From: JAIBJP01 sp035639875
GTDB taxonomy: Bacteria; Actinomycetota; Thermoleophilia; Gaiellales; Gaiellaceae
Reading direction: 5' to 3'
DNA length: 12,268 nt
Assembly: GCA_035639875.1 (NCBI GenBank)
Contig: DASQXE010000113.1
Span: forward strand, 1 to 12,268
Both the position numbers and the translations under genes were made by a program. The notes under the pieces were generated by a model, which was not told the origin of the DNA, searched no databases, and was given only the letters and a program-made list of their open reading frames with translations. Each line of letters begins with the position of its first letter. Position 1 is the first letter of the stretch. Shown in pieces: positions 10,639 through 12,268 of the stretch.

Positions 10639-12268
10639 GCGAGGTCAACTCTTTCACGCGGGCGGCAACCTTCGCCACCTCGATTCGCTCTTCGGAGCGA
10701 CCGCGGCGGACGAGAACGTCGACCGCGCCTTCTTCGAGCGCCTTCTTGCCGACGGTCACGCGCACGGGACAGCCGATCAAATCGGCGTCGGCGAACTTCT
10801 CGCCGGCGCGCTGGTGGCGGTCGTCCAGAAGGACGTCCACTCCCCCCTTGGTCAGCGCATCGGCAACCCGCTCCCCCTCGTCCTCGAGCCCCGGCAGAAC
10901 GACGACGTGCACCTCGTATGGCGCGATGCTGGGGGGCCACCCTGCTATGCCGAGCTCGTCGCAGTTCTGCTCGACGGCTGCGGCGATGATCCGGCCTGGC
11001 CCGATGCCGTAGCTTCCCATGACGATCGGCTTCTCCTGCCCGTCCTCGTCGAGGAAGCGCGCGCCGAGCGGCTGGGAGTAATCGGTGCCGAGCTTGAAGA
11101 TGTGGCCGACCTCGACGGCCACCTGAAAGCGGAGCTTGCCGCCACACTTTGGGCAAGAATCGCCTTCCCGCGGCTGGCGGATGTCGGCGAAGCGAGCCTT
11201 GTAATCACGGCCCTGCTCCACCCCGCGCAGATGCCACCCGGTGCGGTTCGCGCCGGTGACGAACTGACCCTCGCGCAGCGTCTCGTCGGCGAAGACCTCA
11301 CCGGAGAACCCGACAGGCCCGATGGAACCGGGATCCGCGCCGAAAGCGCTTTTGATCTCGTCCTCGGTCGCGAGGCGATATCCCGAGCCGACGATCGCGG
11401 CCATCTTCCCCTCGTCGAGACGATCGTCGCCGCGCACGAGCCCAAGGAAGAGCGCGCCGTCGCCATTCACGACCGGCATCGCCTTCGACGTGACCGCGGG
11501 ATCGATAGCCAGAAATTCTGCGAGCCCCTCGATCGTCGTCACGCCGGGAGTCTCGACCTCCTGCGGGGCGTCCAAGCGGTCGGGGAACTCCGGAAGGCGC
11601 GGCACGCCTCGCGCGATCTCGAGATCTGCCGCGTAATCGCCGTTCTCGCAGGTCACGAGCGTGTTCTCGCCTGAGCCCGAAGGGGCGAGAAAGTCCATCG
11701 ACTCGCTGCCGCCCATCATTCCTGACTCCGCCTCCACCTCAAAGACTTCGAGTCCGCAGCGGTCGAAAATCTTGTGGTAGGCCTGCTCGTGCAGCCGGAA
11801 GCTGCGCTCGAGGCCCGCGTCGTCGCGATCGAACGAGTACGAGTCCTTCATGATGAACTCGCGCACTCGCAGGAGCCCGCTCCGCGGGCGCGGCTCGTCC
11901 CGAACCTTCGTCTGGAAGTGGTAGAGGATCTGCGGCAGCTCGCGGTACGAGCGGATCTCGCGCGCGTGGAACGCGACGGTCTCCTCGTGTGTCAGCGCGA
12001 GGACGAACTGGCGCGCCATGCGGTCCTCGATCTTCCAGAGCTCGGGAATCGAGTAACGCCCGGTCTCCTGCCAAAGCTCTGCGGGCGTGACGACCGGCAT
12101 GAACATCTCCTGGCCGCCGATCGCGTTCATCTCCTCGCGGATGATCTGGTCGACCTTTCGGTGCACGCGCCACCCGAGCGGCAAGTACGACCACAACCCG
12201 GCGCCGGTCTGCCGGATGAAGCCACCGCGCACGAGCAGCCTGTGGCTGACGGCCTCGGCATCGCCGGG
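10628..12268 (-). CDS. proS: Prolyl-tRNA synthetase (bacterial type with insertion domain), 5'-truncated by window edge
   Basis: 546 residues visible; the frame is open to the right edge (PGDAEAVSHRLLVRGGFIRQ), so only about 20-30 N-terminal residues are missing. Class II synthetase that attaches proline to tRNA-Pro in the cytoplasm. Numbering from the GTG at 12232: motif 1 region FIRQTGAGLWSYLPLGWR (5-22), THEE (81-84), motif 2 RPRSGLLRVREFIMKD (115-130), an editing insertion (about 224-385) with the conserved TSKAMPVV lysine (K250) and a CPKC pair (360-363), motif 3 GSYGIGPGR (406-414), and the anticodon-binding domain (about 436-525). The insertion marks the bacterial ProRS that hydrolyses Ala-tRNA-Pro. 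It overlaps the XRE gene by 11 nt. Confidence 0.96.
   Translation of the reverse strand, partial: PGDAEAVSHRLLVRGGFIRQTGAGLWSYLPLGWRVHRKVDQIIREEMNAIGGQEMFMPVVTPAELWQETGRYSIPELWKIEDRMARQFVLALTHEETVAFHAREIRSYRELPQILYHFQTKVRDEPRPRSGLLRVREFIMKDSYSFDRDDAGLERSFRLHEQAYHKIFDRCGLEVFEVEAESGMMGGSESMDFLAPSGSGENTLVTCENGDYAADLEIARGVPRLPEFPDRLDAPQEVETPGVTTIEGLAEFLAIDPAVTSKAMPVVNGDGALFLGLVRGDDRLDEGKMAAIVGSGYRLATEDEIKSAFGADPGSIGPVGFSGEVFADETLREGQFVTGANRTGWHLRGVEQGRDYKARFADIRQPREGDSCPKCGGKLRFQVAVEVGHIFKLGTDYSQPLGARFLDEDGQEKPIVMGSYGIGPGRIIAAAVEQNCDELGIAGWPPSIAPYEVHVVVLPGLEDEGERVADALTKGGVDVLLDDRHQRAGEKFADADLIGCPVRVTVGKKALEEGAVDVLVRRGRSEERIEVAKVAARVKELTSHGS

Noticed and set aside
10613..11674. 353-residue plus-strand open frame opposite proS
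   Set aside because: Antisense to a clear prolyl-tRNA synthetase; no recognisable domain.
1..12268. CRISPR array, prophage or defence island
   Set aside because: No regularly spaced repeats, cas, integrase, phage structural or restriction genes seen.

Overview
This is a high-GC bacterial window. The combined gene content suggests an actinobacterium, most likely class Thermoleophilia (Gaiellales/Solirubrobacterales type): a short secreted RTX-like repeat protein with the CTI..G..GAD / DVICG pattern, a GH15 glucoamylase/trehalase-type enzyme, frequent GTG/TTG starts, weak Shine-Dalgarno sites and many very small hypothetical proteins. The assignment is an inference from gene style; there is no rRNA or other marker to confirm it. 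Two genes run off the ends: the left one is missing its N-terminus and the right one (proS, minus strand) is missing its first residues.

Layout. (1) 1-1812, plus strand: 3' part of a formimidoylglutamate deiminase (hutF), then a secreted M23 peptidase with two peptidoglycan-binding repeats. (2) 1795-5066, minus strand, read right to left: secreted RTX-like protein, GH15 glycosidase, a 63-residue unknown, and proC (pyrroline-5-carboxylate reductase). The last two overlap by 4 nt (GTGA), so this is probably an operon; proC converges on the M23 gene with an 18-nt overlap. (3) 5150-5878, plus strand: a 242-residue all-helical coiled-coil protein with a clear terminator, diverging from the RTX gene across an 83-nt gap that contains a strong hairpin. 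(4) 5928-8255: two copies of a previously unremarked ~105-112 bp element with imperfect terminal inverted repeats and a conserved anti-Shine-Dalgarno-like loop. They lie in opposite orientation and bracket two minus-strand unknowns (a one-TM coiled-coil protein and its partner) and three tiny putative membrane proteins. (5) 8315-10156: a gene-sparse stretch with an antibiotic-biosynthesis-monooxygenase-like small protein, a 78-aa and an 84-aa conserved-looking unknown, a DUF3096-like two-TM protein, more tiny membrane ORFs and several hairpins. (6) 10217-12268, minus strand: proS (prolyl-tRNA synthetase), an 11-nt-overlapping XRE regulator, then 17 nt later a tRNA-Pro(GGG) gene and its terminator.

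How the parts fit. The most striking functional association is proline: proS, tRNA-Pro and proC all occur here, with proS-xre-tRNA-Pro close enough to be one transcription unit. Its tRNA carries the C1:G72 pair and A73 that bacterial-type ProRS reads. The most novel features are the paired terminal-repeat elements and the concentration of very small membrane proteins between 7.6 and 9.9 kb. No CRISPR array, transposase, integrase or recognised defence system is visible.
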